Positions 31,185 to 39,662 of a DNA stretch of 42,271 bases are shown piece after piece (positions within the stretch are counted from its first letter, which is position 1; every line of letters starts with the position of its first letter). The notes beneath the pieces were generated by a model. The model was not told the DNA's origin. It did not search any database and worked only from the letters and a program-made list of their open reading frames with translations. This DNA is from Fidelibacterota bacterium (GTDB taxonomy: Bacteria > Fidelibacterota > Fidelibacteria > Fidelibacterales > Fidelibacteraceae): assembly GCA_028718545.1 (NCBI GenBank), contig JAQULT010000012.1:1-42271 (forward strand), given 5' to 3'. A program made the translations under genes and the position numbers.

Positions 31185-32612
31185 CTAAAAGAACAAATCC
31201 CGTTCCCCGTTCCGGATGCGGATCAGGCGTGCACGGGTCTCTTTTTCGACAAGAGGGTCCTGCATTTTGTTCAAATTTGCCTCGATGACCTTCCAGCCCT
31301 TTTGGACTGTTGATTCCGGAGCATAATCCATCAGATATTCCGATAGTGTCAGAATGGCATTGGGAGTACAGTATCGTTTAATAAAACCGGGGACCGAGAA
31401 TTCCATAAAATGTTCTCCGGTACGTCCCACCCGGTAACAACCGGTGCAGAAAGAGGGCAGATAGCCTTTGTCCAGAAGTTCGTCAATGATCTCGTTCAGG
31501 GAACGGGAATCGTTGATCTCGAACTGCTCCCGGTTCAGGTTTTGCATTTCGTTCTTGCTTTCGGAATAGGATCCGAGTTCCAGTTTGGTACCCCCGTCGA
31601 TCTGCGAAACACCGAAAGACATCGCGGCTTCGCGGATCTTTACGGGTTCACGTGCCGTCAGGATCATGCCCGTATAGGGAACTGCCAGGCGCAGAATGGC
31701 GATAAGCCGTATAAAATCCTTATCGTTCACATAATGGTCCGGATTGACCTCGATCCCGGCCGCGGATTTGATGCGGGGAAAGGAAATGGTATGCGGACCG
31801 ATATTGTAAACGGCTTCAAAATGGTTGGTATGACGGACCAGAGCCAGCACTTCATAACGCCAGTCATAGAGCCCGAACAGCACACCGATCCCCAGGTCGT
31901 CGATACCGCCTTCCATGGCACGGTCCAGTCCGGTAAGCCGCCAGTTAAAATCGTGTTTTGGACCGCTGGGATGGTAATAGGCATAACTTTCGGGATGGTA
32001 AGTCTCCTGAAAGATCTGATAGGTGCCGATACCGGCGGCTTTGACGGTTCGGAATCCTTCGATATCCAGGGGAGCGGCATTGATATTGACCCGACGGATC
32101 TCACCGCGGCCTTTCCTGACCGCATAGACCGTCCGTACCGTATGCGCGATAAAACTTGCGTCGTAATCGGGATGCTCGCCGTAAACCAGGATCAGGCGTT
32201 TTTGGCCGTTATCTTCAAGCGCTTCAACTTCACGGACAATCTGCGCATCGCTGAGTGTTGTCCGCTGCTGATCCCTATTGGAAGTGCGGAACCCGCAGTA
32301 GCGGCAGTTATTGATGCATTTATTGCCGATATAAAGAGGAGCAAACAGTACAATACGATTGCCGTAAACACGTTCTTTCAGTTCCCGGGCACCCGCTTTG
32401 ATCTCTTCGATCAGGTCTTCATCGTCCGTATTCAGCAGATCCGCGACTTCCGGCAGAGAAAGCCGGTTTTTGGCAAGCGATTTTTGAATAATTTCCCGTA
32501 CACGTTCCTTTTCCGGCTTCGGCCGCTGAAGAAAAGCATGCAATTCCCCGGGGTCGATGAAAGGCTTCATGGCCTCATCGGGTATGCGGTATTTCTGGGG
32601 TACGAACTTCAT
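31185..32612 (-). CDS. hydG: [FeFe]-hydrogenase H-cluster radical SAM maturase HydG
   Basis: The 475-residue enzyme cleaves tyrosine to supply CO and CN- for the H-cluster of [FeFe] hydrogenase. The radical-SAM cluster motif is C99, C103 and C106 (CINNCRYC) followed by the HydG/ThiH-like GFRTSN. The C-terminal second cluster motif CxxC-x22-C is exact (CTGC...RYC), which separates HydG from ThiH. The length matches the family. GGAG lies before the ATG. HydE, HydF and a hydrogenase are not in this window. The gene has a 255-base spacer to rpmE on its 5' side that contains a structured hairpin. Confidence 0.95.
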   Translation of the reverse strand: MKFVPQKYRIPDEAMKPFIDPGELHAFLQRPKPEKERVREIIQKSLAKNRLSLPEVADLLNTDDEDLIEEIKAGARELKERVYGNRIVLFAPLYIGNKCINNCRYCGFRTSNRDQQRTTLSDAQIVREVEALEDNGQKRLILVYGEHPDYDASFIAHTVRTVYAVRKGRGEIRRVNINAAPLDIEGFRTVKAAGIGTYQIFQETYHPESYAYYHPSGPKHDFNWRLTGLDRAMEGGIDDLGIGVLFGLYDWRYEVLALVRHTNHFEAVYNIGPHTISFPRIKSAAGIEVNPDHYVNDKDFIRLIAILRLAVPYTGMILTAREPVKIREAAMSFGVSQIDGGTKLELGSYSESKNEMQNLNREQFEINDSRSLNEIIDELLDKGYLPSFCTGCYRVGRTGEHFMEFSVPGFIKRYCTPNAILTLSEYLMDYAPESTVQKGWKVIEANLNKMQDPLVEKETRARLIRIRNGERDLFF

Positions 32613-32683
32613 TTTTCTCCATTTTTCAGCGAACGCGAAATGTACACATAAAAGCAGTATAATTCCAATGATTTAATAAAAAG

Positions 32684-32738
32684 AAAAAAGGTCATGTTCC
32701 GATCTCTGCAAAGCTGCAGGAAAGCCGGATCCATGACC
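32684..32738 (-). terminator. Terminator-like hairpin in the hydG 5' region
   Basis: On the minus strand a seven-base perfect stem (ggtcatg / catgacc) encloses an inner hairpin (ctgca/tgcag) and is followed by six T residues. It sits 72 bases before the hydG start with no minus-strand gene upstream of it, so it could be a leader attenuator rather than the end of a gene. Confidence 0.4.
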
Positions 32739-32802
32739 GTGAATATGGATAAATACCGCGAAGTCCCGGTGGAATAAATATCCTGCGGCAACGGAAAAGT
32801 TC

Positions 32803-32831
32803 TTGACTAATCTGAATACTCATTGTATAAT
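32803..32831 (+). promoter_or_regulatory. Sigma70 promoter of rpmE
   Basis: TTGACT (32803-32808), a 17-base spacer and a perfect TATAAT (32826-32831) precede rpmE. The ribosome-binding site AGGAG is at 32855-32859, eight bases before the ATG at 32868. Confidence 0.88.
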
Positions 32832-32867
32832 ACACGGCTTTGAAAATGGATTTTAGGAGTCAAAAAA

Positions 32868-33077
32868 ATGAAAAAAGGCATTCATCCGAAATACAACGAG
32901 GTTACCGTGACCTGTGCTTGCGGCAATACCTTTAAAACCCGCAGTACCGCCGGCGATCTGAAAGTCGAAATCTGCTCCGCCTGTCATCCCTTTTTTACCG
33001 GTAAGCAAAAATTACTGGATACCGCCGGCCGCATTGAGAAATTCAATAAAAAATACGGACTTAAAAAAGACAACTAG
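32868..33077 (+). CDS. rpmE: 50S ribosomal protein L31 (zinc-binding type)
   Basis: The 69-residue protein is a full-length bacterial L31. It starts [21 protein letters not shown] and has the conserved [24 protein letters not shown] block. Cys 16, 18, 36 and 39 are the zinc-ligand positions of the C+ form, so this is the form normally made when zinc is available. It has a strong promoter and ribosome-binding site, and a rho-independent terminator follows its stop. It heads the translation gene cluster. Confidence 0.97.
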   Translation: MKKGIHPKYNEVTVTCACGNTFKTRSTAGDLKVEICSACHPFFTGKQKLLDTAGRIEKFNKKYGLKKDN

Positions 33078-33100
33078 CAAATTGAAGCTTCAGCATACAG

Positions 33101-33130
33101 AATCATCCTGCTCAACCGGGATGATTTTTT
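33101..33130 (+). terminator. Rho-independent terminator of rpmE
   Basis: The stem aatcatcc (33101-33108) / ggatgatt (33119-33126) with a ten-base loop is followed by T residues, 24 bases after the rpmE stop. Some read-through into the DUF1385 gene is possible because no clear new promoter is seen. Confidence 0.85.
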
Positions 33131-33166
33131 GTTTGCCGAAAGAGTTTTCACCATTCCGGGAGTGTT

Positions 33167-34138
33167 ATGAAAAACAATAAATGTGAAACCAGGAACAGCA
33201 TTCTTGTCGGCGGGCAGGCCGTGATGGAAGGCGTAATGATGCGTACCCCTAAAGCCTATGCTACCGCGGTCCGCAATCCGCAGGGCGAGATCGTTACGGA
33301 ACGCAAGGCCTTCAGGTCTCTGGCAAAAAAGAAAAAATTCTACGGCTGGCCGGTTGTGCGCGGTTTTGTGTCAATGATCGAATCGCTGAAGATTGGCATG
33401 GAAACCCTGAATTTTTCAGCGGATATCGCGTTCCCCGAAGAAGCATCCAAGGAAAAGAAATTCGGATCCAGGGTTGCATCCTGGCTCAGCACCCTCTTTG
33501 CTTTCGGCCTTGCCCTGGTCCTGTTCATGATCGCTCCGATGTGGATCACGGAAAAACTGTTCGGCCTGAGGGACAGCGCAGCATTATTCAATATCAGCGC
33601 TGGGTTTTTCCGGATCCTGTTCTTTTTGCTGTATCTGGTCATTATTAGTCTGCTAAAAGATGTAAAGCGGCTTTTTGCCTACCATGGCGCGGAGCACAAG
33701 ACAATCTACGCTTTTGAATCCGGCGAGGAACTGACAACCGAAAACATTAAAAAACATTCCCGTTTCCATCCGCGCTGCGGCACAAGTTTTCTGTTTATCA
33801 CTATGATCAACATCATTATTATTTACGCTGTTCTGGATGCGCTGGTCATGTATCTATTCCAGACCTCCCTGACCATTCAGCTCCGGCTTTTATACCATCT
33901 GCCTTTCATTCCCATTGTGATGGGTGTCGGTTACGAGGTCCTGAAATTCAGCAGCCGGAATCTTGATAAATGGTATATTTCCTGGATGAGCCGGCCGGGA
34001 CTCTGGCTGCAGCGGATCACGACGCGCGAACCCGAAGACGGAATGATCGAATGCGCGGTAGAAGCGCTGAAGAGCGGATTCGGCGAGGACTGGGAGCAAT
34101 ACCGCGGCGGGACCTTTATTGCGGAAGCGATCGAATAA
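33167..34138 (+). CDS. DUF1385 family membrane protein
   Basis: The 323-residue protein shows the DUF1385 (YqhQ-like) hallmarks: VGGQAVMEGVMMRTPKAYA at the N-terminus, the GWPVVRGFVSMIESLKIGM segment, and FAYHGAEHKTIYAFE with FHPRCGTSFLF in the centre. Several membrane helices lie between and after these blocks. The function is unknown, although the gene commonly sits between rpmE and prfA, exactly as here. GGGAG precedes the ATG. The prfA start follows after 14 bases, so the genes are co-transcribed. Confidence 0.93.
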   Translation: MKNNKCETRNSILVGGQAVMEGVMMRTPKAYATAVRNPQGEIVTERKAFRSLAKKKKFYGWPVVRGFVSMIESLKIGMETLNFSADIAFPEEASKEKKFGSRVASWLSTLFAFGLALVLFMIAPMWITEKLFGLRDSAALFNISAGFFRILFFLLYLVIISLLKDVKRLFAYHGAEHKTIYAFESGEELTTENIKKHSRFHPRCGTSFLFITMINIIIIYAVLDALVMYLFQTSLTIQLRLLYHLPFIPIVMGVGYEVLKFSSRNLDKWYISWMSRPGLWLQRITTREPEDGMIECAVEALKSGFGEDWEQYRGGTFIAEAIE

Positions 34139-34152
34139 GGCGGAGCACTGCC

Positions 34153-35214
34153 ATGCTGGAAAAACTTGAGGAAATCAAAAACCGTTACGACAAGGTGATT
34201 GCCCGGCTTTCGGATCCGGGTGTGTTTCAGGATGCGGAACAGTATAAAGCGTTGTCGCGCGAGCGAAAACATCTGGAACCCATCATTGCCGAATATCAGA
34301 AATACAGCGCCCTGCTGGAACATATCCGTGATGACGAATCGGTTCTGCGCGGTGCTGACGAAGAGTTAAAAGAACTGGTCCGGGACGAATTGGACGGTTT
34401 AAAGTTGCAGCGGGACGAAATGGAGGAATCCATTAAGTATCTGCTGATCCCGCCGGATCCCAATGACGATAAGAATACCATTGTGGAGATCCGGGCAGGG
34501 ACCGGCGGCGATGAGGCTGCATTGTTCGCACATGATCTTTACCGCATGTATGTGCGTTACGCCGAACGCCAGGGATGGAAAGCCGAAGAACTCAGCGCCT
34601 CCTTCATCGGTGTCGGCGGCATCAAGGAAATTGCCTTTATGATCAAAGGCGAAGGCGCTTACGGTCAGCTGAAATACGAATCCGGAGTGCACCGGGTCCA
34701 GCGCGTACCGGCGACCGAGAACTCCGGACGCATTCATACTTCCGCGGCAACCGTGGCCGTCCTCCCGGAAGCAGAAAAGGTGGATGTTGAGATCAGCGAA
34801 TCGGATCTGCGCATCGACACCTACCGCGCCAGCGGAGCCGGGGGGCAGCATGTCAACAAGACCGATTCGGCCATCCGTATTACGCATATCCCCAGCGGGC
34901 TGGTCGTATCCTGCCAGGATGAACGTTCCCAGCACAAGAACAAGGAAAAGGCGCTGCGTATTCTGTACAGCCGTTTGCTGCAGCAGAAGATCGACGAACA
35001 GGAAGCTGCCGTTGCCGCACAGCGCAAATCGCAAGTGTCCACCGGGGACCGTTCCGCCAAGATCCGTACCTATAACTTTCCGCAAACGCGGGTAACCGAT
35101 CACCGTATCAATTATACCAGTCACCAGCTGAACGCCATTCTGGACGGCGATCTCTATGACCTGATAGAAGCATTGAAGCTGGCGGACAATATCGAGAAGC
35201 TCAAGAATCTTTAA
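34153..35214 (+). CDS. prfA: Peptide chain release factor 1
   Basis: The 353-residue RF1 ends translation at UAA and UAG. The stop-codon-reading tripeptide PAT is at 186-188 in RVPATENSGRIHTSA, and the catalytic GGQ at 230-232 in SGAGGQHVNKTDSAIRITH, which triggers peptide release after methylation of the Gln by PrmC. The start is the ATG at 34153, giving MLEKLEEIKNRYDKV; a longer frame reaching back to 33970 lies inside the DUF1385 gene. The methyltransferase gene prmC follows after three bases, the standard arrangement. Confidence 0.98.
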   Translation: MLEKLEEIKNRYDKVIARLSDPGVFQDAEQYKALSRERKHLEPIIAEYQKYSALLEHIRDDESVLRGADEELKELVRDELDGLKLQRDEMEESIKYLLIPPDPNDDKNTIVEIRAGTGGDEAALFAHDLYRMYVRYAERQGWKAEELSASFIGVGGIKEIAFMIKGEGAYGQLKYESGVHRVQRVPATENSGRIHTSAATVAVLPEAEKVDVEISESDLRIDTYRASGAGGQHVNKTDSAIRITHIPSGLVVSCQDERSQHKNKEKALRILYSRLLQQKIDEQEAAVAAQRKSQVSTGDRSAKIRTYNFPQTRVTDHRINYTSHQLNAILDGDLYDLIEALKLADNIEKLKNL

Positions 35215-35217
35215 AAA

Positions 35218-36183
35218 ATGAAAAGCGAAAGAACATGGATGCTGATGGAGATCCTGAAATGGTCGGTCGATTATCTGACAGACAAAGGGATCAAAGATGC
35301 CCAGAGCAGCGTGGAATGGTTGCTTTGCGAAATTTTATCCTGCAGCCGGATGGACCTTTATCTGAAATATAACCGTCCCATGAGTGATGCCGAACTTGCA
35401 CGCTACCGGCCCCTTTTGCTGAAGTGTGCCGCACATCAGCCGGTACAGCAGCTTGTGGGTACCTGCGAATTTTACGGACTTAAGCTGGCCGTAAACGACA
35501 AGGTGCTGATCCCGCGCCCCGAGACCGAACGCCTGGTGGAGCGCTGCATCAAAGAAGCGCTTATACTGACGGAAAAAAAGATGCAAATGCAAAATGCAAA
35601 ACCTTTAAGGGAATCGGAAAAAGACGCAGACGGGGATCCCGGGCCGGAGCCTTTTGTCTTTAAGCCGGTTTTGCAGATCCTGGATATCGGCGCAGGTTCC
35701 GGCTGCATCAGTATCGCGCTGGCAAAGCATATTCCGAATGCAGAGCTGTTTGCGCTGGAAAAATCGCAGGAAGCGATCGGGATTCTGCAGCGCAATATTC
35801 GCTTCCACGATCTTGAGAAACGCGTGCATATCCTGCAGGAAGATGTAATGCACTACCTGCCCGAACAGCGTTTTGACATTATTGTCAGCAATCCGCCCTA
35901 TATTGCTGCGGAGGAAATACCAAAACTGGAGAAGCAGGTTTCTTATTTCGAACCTTTTATGGCCTTATCGGATGCGGGTGACGGCCTTGCCTTCTATCGC
36001 TTTTTTGCCGGATCCTTTCCCGAATGGCTGCTTCCGGAAGGCTTTGCGCTTCTGGAATTCGGCGGTCCCGCGCAACGTAATGCATTAAAAAAGATATTCG
36101 CAGCTTTTGATATTGAAATTATCAGGGATTATCAGCAGGATGACCGGGTCCTTCTGCTAAAAACGAAAAACGGGGACCATTAA
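35218..36183 (+). CDS. prmC: Release-factor glutamine methyltransferase PrmC with a linker insertion
   Basis: The 321-residue protein methylates the Gln of the GGQ motif of release factors. It has the N-terminal helical domain, the LIPRPETE hairpin, the SAM-binding motif LDIGAGSGCISIALAKHIP and the catalytic NPPY at 225-228. Typical PrmC is about 275-290 residues. The excess lies between the hairpin and the SAM-binding strand, where about 25-30 extra, charged residues occur. They are encoded partly by repeats of ATGCAAA at 35581-35600. An ATG at 35218 is used, without a clear ribosome-binding site, probably coupled to prfA; later in-frame ATGs at 35239 and 35245 are possible. Confidence 0.93.
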   Translation: MKSERTWMLMEILKWSVDYLTDKGIKDAQSSVEWLLCEILSCSRMDLYLKYNRPMSDAELARYRPLLLKCAAHQPVQQLVGTCEFYGLKLAVNDKVLIPRPETERLVERCIKEALILTEKKMQMQNAKPLRESEKDADGDPGPEPFVFKPVLQILDIGAGSGCISIALAKHIPNAELFALEKSQEAIGILQRNIRFHDLEKRVHILQEDVMHYLPEQRFDIIVSNPPYIAAEEIPKLEKQVSYFEPFMALSDAGDGLAFYRFFAGSFPEWLLPEGFALLEFGGPAQRNALKKIFAAFDIEIIRDYQQDDRVLLLKTKNGDH

Positions 36184-36675
36184 ATGCTAAACGATCTGAA
36201 AAACCCTTTTGATCATGATCACTGGATGAACGAGGCTTTTCGTGAAGCGGAAAAGGCCTATCGCAAAGACGAGGTTCCGGTAGGTGCGGTGATTGTAAAG
36301 GATAAGCGTATTATAGCCCGCGGACACAACAGCGTTGAACAGCTCAAGGATCCTACTGCACACGCGGAAATGATCGCCATTACCGCGGCCTGCGATACTT
36401 TGGAGGAAAAACGGCTGGAAGGCTGCATTATTTACGTAACGCTGGAACCCTGTCCCATGTGTGCCGGAGCTATGCTGCAGGCCCGTCTGGACACCTGTGT
36501 CTACGGAACGGCCGATCCGAAGGCCGGTGCCTGCGATTCGCTTTACCATCTTTGTGAAGACCCGCGACTGAATCACCGCATCCGGGTCATTTCCGGGGTC
36601 CGGGAAGCGGCCTGCCGAGAGCTGCTGCAATCCTATTTCCGGAAAAAGCGCGAAGATCAGGTAATCAAACCCTAA
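36184..36675 (+). CDS. tadA: tRNA-specific adenosine-34 deaminase TadA
   Basis: The 163-residue zinc enzyme converts A34 to inosine in the anticodon of tRNA-Arg(ACG). The catalytic motif HAE is at 60-62 and the zinc cysteines C90 and C93 lie in PCPMCAGAM. The C-terminal DPKAGACDSLYHL... region matches TadA rather than cytosine deaminases. The ATG directly follows the TAA of prmC, so translation is coupled. This closes the translation cluster; a 132-base gap separates it from the next gene. Confidence 0.95.
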   Translation: MLNDLKNPFDHDHWMNEAFREAEKAYRKDEVPVGAVIVKDKRIIARGHNSVEQLKDPTAHAEMIAITAACDTLEEKRLEGCIIYVTLEPCPMCAGAMLQARLDTCVYGTADPKAGACDSLYHLCEDPRLNHRIRVISGVREAACRELLQSYFRKKREDQVIKP

Positions 36676-36807
36676 TAAGTATTCTTTCTTTCTGGATTGA
36701 AGCTATGGCGTTCCGTACATGCAGAGACGGGAAAACGAAGAATTTATTACTCATTCCGCGGTGAAGGTTGTATCTTTTCGCTGAACCATAAAAACGGTGA
36801 GGCGATC

Positions 36808-38418
36808 ATGCGAAAAGCGCGGATATTCATGGGGGTACTGTCTATGTTCATACTCAGCGGATGCAACGGATTCTATGACGTGATCATTAAAAACGGCACT
36901 GTCATTGACGGCAGCGGCACTGCGGGAAAACGTGCGGATATCGGTATTCGCGCTGACAAGATCGTCGCCATCGGCGATCTTTCCGGGAAAAACGCCAATA
37001 CCCTCATTGATGCCACGGAGCGGATTGTTGCTCCGGGTTTTATTGACGTTCACAGCCATACCGACACGAAATTGCTGATCAATCCCCTGGCAGAATCCAA
37101 GATCCGCCAAGGCATTACAACCGAAGTCGTGGGTAACTGCGGTTACGGTCCCTATCCCCATCAAAACGAAACTCCGGAAAACGGGACTTCCCGGTATGTT
37201 TTTACGGATTTCCGGACCTATTGCGATGCACTGGAGAAAAACGGGATCGCCATCAATCAGGTGCCGCTGGTCGGGCACGGGAATTTGCGCCGGGTTGTGA
37301 TGGGCAACGTGGATGCACGACCCAGTACGGAACAGATGAACGCGATGAAAGCCCTTCTGGAGACGCAACTGAAACAAGGTGCCTGGGGGATGAGTACCGG
37401 TCTTGAATATACCCCGGGTTCCTTTGCAACGACCGAAGAGCTGATCGAATTCGCAAAAATATTAAAGAAACATGACGCGATCTATGCCACGCACATGCGC
37501 AACGAAGATAAATATCTGATCGAGGCCGTAGATGAGGCGATCCGTATCGGACGTGAGAGCGGAGCAAAAGTACAAATCTCACATTTCAAAGCCTGCAATC
37601 AGCCCTACTGGCCGCTTATCGAGGTGGCGATGGACCATATCCGCGAGGCAAGGAAAGCCGGTCTGCGCATCACGGCGGACCGTTACCCTTACAACGCCTA
37701 CAGTACGTCGCTGAATGTGTTTTTGCCGACCTGGGCACGAACCGGCAGTGACGCTGATATGATCGCGCGCCTGAAAGATCCGGCGCAGGATGCTGCGCTT
37801 CGCGAATATGCGGAACGTAAATTCGTGAATATCGGCGGGCACGATAAATTCCTCATTTCCGATTGTGACAATGCCCGTTGGATCGGCAATACCGTGGAAG
37901 ACGGAATGAAGGAATGCGGCATGAGCGGCTACGATTTTGTAAAAAAGGTGCTGCTCGAAGATATCTATACCGATATGATCGGGTTTGCCATGGATGAGGG
38001 CAATCTGAAGAAAGTCCTGAAAGAAGATTATGTAATGGTCTGTTCGGACGCTTCGGCCTATGCGCCCTACGGCGTACTGGGCGAAGGCAAACAGCACCCC
38101 CGGGCTTACGGCTCCAATGTCCGGGTGCTGGGCAAATATGTCCGGGAAGAGTCCGTGCTGGAACTGCCGGAGGCCATTCACAAGATGAGCGGTCTTTGCG
38201 CCGAAACCTTCGGAATTCCTCAACGCGGTTTTATACGGAAAGGCTACTATGCCGATGTCGTGGTCTTCGATCCCGAAACGGTCATTGACAAAGCCACCTA
38301 TACCGATCCCCACCGGTATCCCGAAGGCATCGATTACGTTTTTGTCAACGGAAAGCTTGCCGTGGAAAAAGGCGAACATACCAGCTTCCTGAACGGGAGA
38401 ATGTTGAAAAAACGCTAG
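36808..38418 (+). CDS. N-acyl-D-amino-acid deacylase family amidohydrolase, lipoprotein
   Basis: The ATG at 36808 follows GGTGAGG and gives 536 residues with a lipobox ILSGC (Cys 19); an upstream in-frame TTG at 36697 would hide the signal peptide. The catalytic domain is of the D-aminoacylase type: DVIIKNGTVIDGSGTAG, the metal motif GFIDVHSHTD (H82, H84), GITTEVVGNCG, ATHMRNE, QISHFKACN, CSDASAYAP and HPRAYGS. These enzymes release D-amino acids from N-acylated forms, so at the periplasmic face it could scavenge D-amino acids from peptidoglycan fragments or other peptides. The exact substrate is unknown. Confidence 0.9.
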   Translation: MRKARIFMGVLSMFILSGCNGFYDVIIKNGTVIDGSGTAGKRADIGIRADKIVAIGDLSGKNANTLIDATERIVAPGFIDVHSHTDTKLLINPLAESKIRQGITTEVVGNCGYGPYPHQNETPENGTSRYVFTDFRTYCDALEKNGIAINQVPLVGHGNLRRVVMGNVDARPSTEQMNAMKALLETQLKQGAWGMSTGLEYTPGSFATTEELIEFAKILKKHDAIYATHMRNEDKYLIEAVDEAIRIGRESGAKVQISHFKACNQPYWPLIEVAMDHIREARKAGLRITADRYPYNAYSTSLNVFLPTWARTGSDADMIARLKDPAQDAALREYAERKFVNIGGHDKFLISDCDNARWIGNTVEDGMKECGMSGYDFVKKVLLEDIYTDMIGFAMDEGNLKKVLKEDYVMVCSDASAYAPYGVLGEGKQHPRAYGSNVRVLGKYVREESVLELPEAIHKMSGLCAETFGIPQRGFIRKGYYADVVVFDPETVIDKATYTDPHRYPEGIDYVFVNGKLAVEKGEHTSFLNGRMLKKR

Positions 38419-38443
38419 AGGCATCTGCCGTACGAATTAAAAA

Positions 38444-38458
38444 AACAATATTATTGTT
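38444..38458. promoter_or_regulatory. Palindrome AACAATATTATTGTT, candidate operator
   Basis: A 15-base perfect palindrome (7+1+7) in the spacer before the membrane protein gene at 38500. The right arm is part of an 11-base TATTGTTGTAT that occurs again at 39044-39054, upstream of the flavodoxin-like gene. Confidence 0.3.
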
Positions 38459-38499
38459 GTATATAAACCAACATAATTCAAAATTCTTCATTATTATTC

Positions 38500-39021
38500 A
38501 TGGAACACTTCATCAGAAAACATGCAAATGCTAAAAACATCATCCTCCTGCTGATTCTGCTTCTGCTTTTCCAGCAAGTGCTGTTCAAACATCTGTTGCC
38601 ACAGGGCGAGCATGCGCTAATGCTGGATACGCAATTTTTTTATAGCGCAGAAGATGCTTACGACATTATCGGAAATTACAGCGAAGCGATGCGGCATGCC
38701 TTTATGATCGGAGAGCTGACGCTGGACCTGGTCTTTCCCTGGATCTATACACTGCTGTTCGCTTTTCTGTTTGCCGTTCTTTTTAAAGGAGCGAAGATCG
38801 TTTTATTCCCCTTTCTGATGCTGATCTTCGATTATCTTGAGAATGCCGCTATCCTGTTCCTTCTGATTCGTTATCCGCAAAAATATTCCGGAATGGCTGC
38901 GATGGCGGCGGTGTTTTCGGCGATAAAATGGATCCTGCTTCCGATGATCCTCCTGCTTCTGCTGGCGGGCATTATCCGGAAAATATTACGGTATTCTCTG
39001 CAACGGCGATCCAAACATTAA
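38500..39021 (+). CDS. Membrane protein of unknown function, four TM segments
   Basis: The 173-residue protein has an N-terminal helix (IILLLILLLLFQQVLFKHLL), a soluble loop of about 45 residues, then helices FPWIYTLLFAFLFAVLF, IVLFPFLMLIFDYLENAAILFLLI and ILLPMILLLLLAGII. The charged motif FDYLENAAI in the third helix is distinctive: it puts Asp and Glu inside a hydrophobic stretch. I do not recognise the family with confidence. No ribosome-binding site precedes the ATG. An AT-rich spacer with a palindrome lies upstream. Confidence 0.7.
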   Translation: MEHFIRKHANAKNIILLLILLLLFQQVLFKHLLPQGEHALMLDTQFFYSAEDAYDIIGNYSEAMRHAFMIGELTLDLVFPWIYTLLFAFLFAVLFKGAKIVLFPFLMLIFDYLENAAILFLLIRYPQKYSGMAAMAAVFSAIKWILLPMILLLLLAGIIRKILRYSLQRRSKH

Positions 39022-39128
39022 CAGATACTGCGTTGTGAATTTTTATTGTTGTATGGTAATTTTTTTAATAGTTTTCTTCAGTTGGGAGCCTGTGTTATTA
39101 AAGCCTGTTTTTCAAAAAAGGGATTACA

Positions 39129-39626
39129 ATGAAGAAATTGCTGATCGCGTATTATACGGAGACCAACACGACAAAAGAGATCGCGGAAAGGATCGCCGGG
39201 CTTGCGGCTGAAAAAGCATGGGATTGCGATATCAGGACACTGTCAGAGCTCGCTTCCGTGAAGGGCTACGATGCGGTGCTGATCGGCGCACCCGTCCATG
39301 GAATGCACTGGGTGCCGCAGGCAAATGTTTTCGTGGAAAAATACCGGGAAGATCTGAAAAACATTCCGACAGCCTACTATCTTGTGGCTTATCTTTTGAA
39401 CTGCAGCCGCCCATTTTTTCAGAAACTCATCCGAAAAAGCCTGGATAAGGCAAGCGATTGGGTGGCTCCGGTAAAAAGCGGTTTATTTGACGGACGCGTT
39501 AAGCGCGAATTTCCGGCATTCGCCCGCTGGCTTTTTGGAGTCAAAAAGGGAACAGCGGTCGATTTGCGTGACTGGGAACAAATCGAATCCTGGGGCAAGG
39601 CTTTCGTCGGGGACCTGGACCGATAA
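39129..39626 (+). CDS. Flavodoxin-domain protein, HemG-like
   Basis: The 165-residue protein starts KKLLIAYYTETNTTKEIAERIA, with the Thr-rich FMN phosphate loop TETNTT, then the strand YDAVLIGAPVHGMHWVP and the loop ARWLFGVKKGTAVDLRDW. The overall length and the C-terminal W-x-x-I-x-x-W-x-x-x-F pattern fit the menaquinone-dependent protoporphyrinogen oxidase HemG and related flavodoxins (Flavodoxin_5). In an anaerobe it might oxidise protoporphyrinogen or simply carry electrons; no heme genes are nearby to decide. GGGA lies before the ATG. The TauE/SafE gene follows after 36 bases. Confidence 0.8.
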   Translation: MKKLLIAYYTETNTTKEIAERIAGLAAEKAWDCDIRTLSELASVKGYDAVLIGAPVHGMHWVPQANVFVEKYREDLKNIPTAYYLVAYLLNCSRPFFQKLIRKSLDKASDWVAPVKSGLFDGRVKREFPAFARWLFGVKKGTAVDLRDWEQIESWGKAFVGDLDR

Positions 39627-39662
39627 GACTGTTGGTCGAAAACATAGCCTAAAAGGGTAAAG

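Noticed and set aside
31410..32651. Long plus-strand frame of 413 codons opposite hydG
   Set aside because: It is an antisense shadow of a strongly conserved gene, with no start signal and no family resemblance.
32609..32791. 60-codon minus-strand frame upstream of hydG
   Set aside because: It runs through the terminator-like hairpin, has no ribosome-binding site and encodes nothing recognisable.
33970..34152. N-terminal extension of prfA
   Set aside because: It lies inside the DUF1385 gene, and the ATG at 34153 gives the normal RF1 N-terminus.
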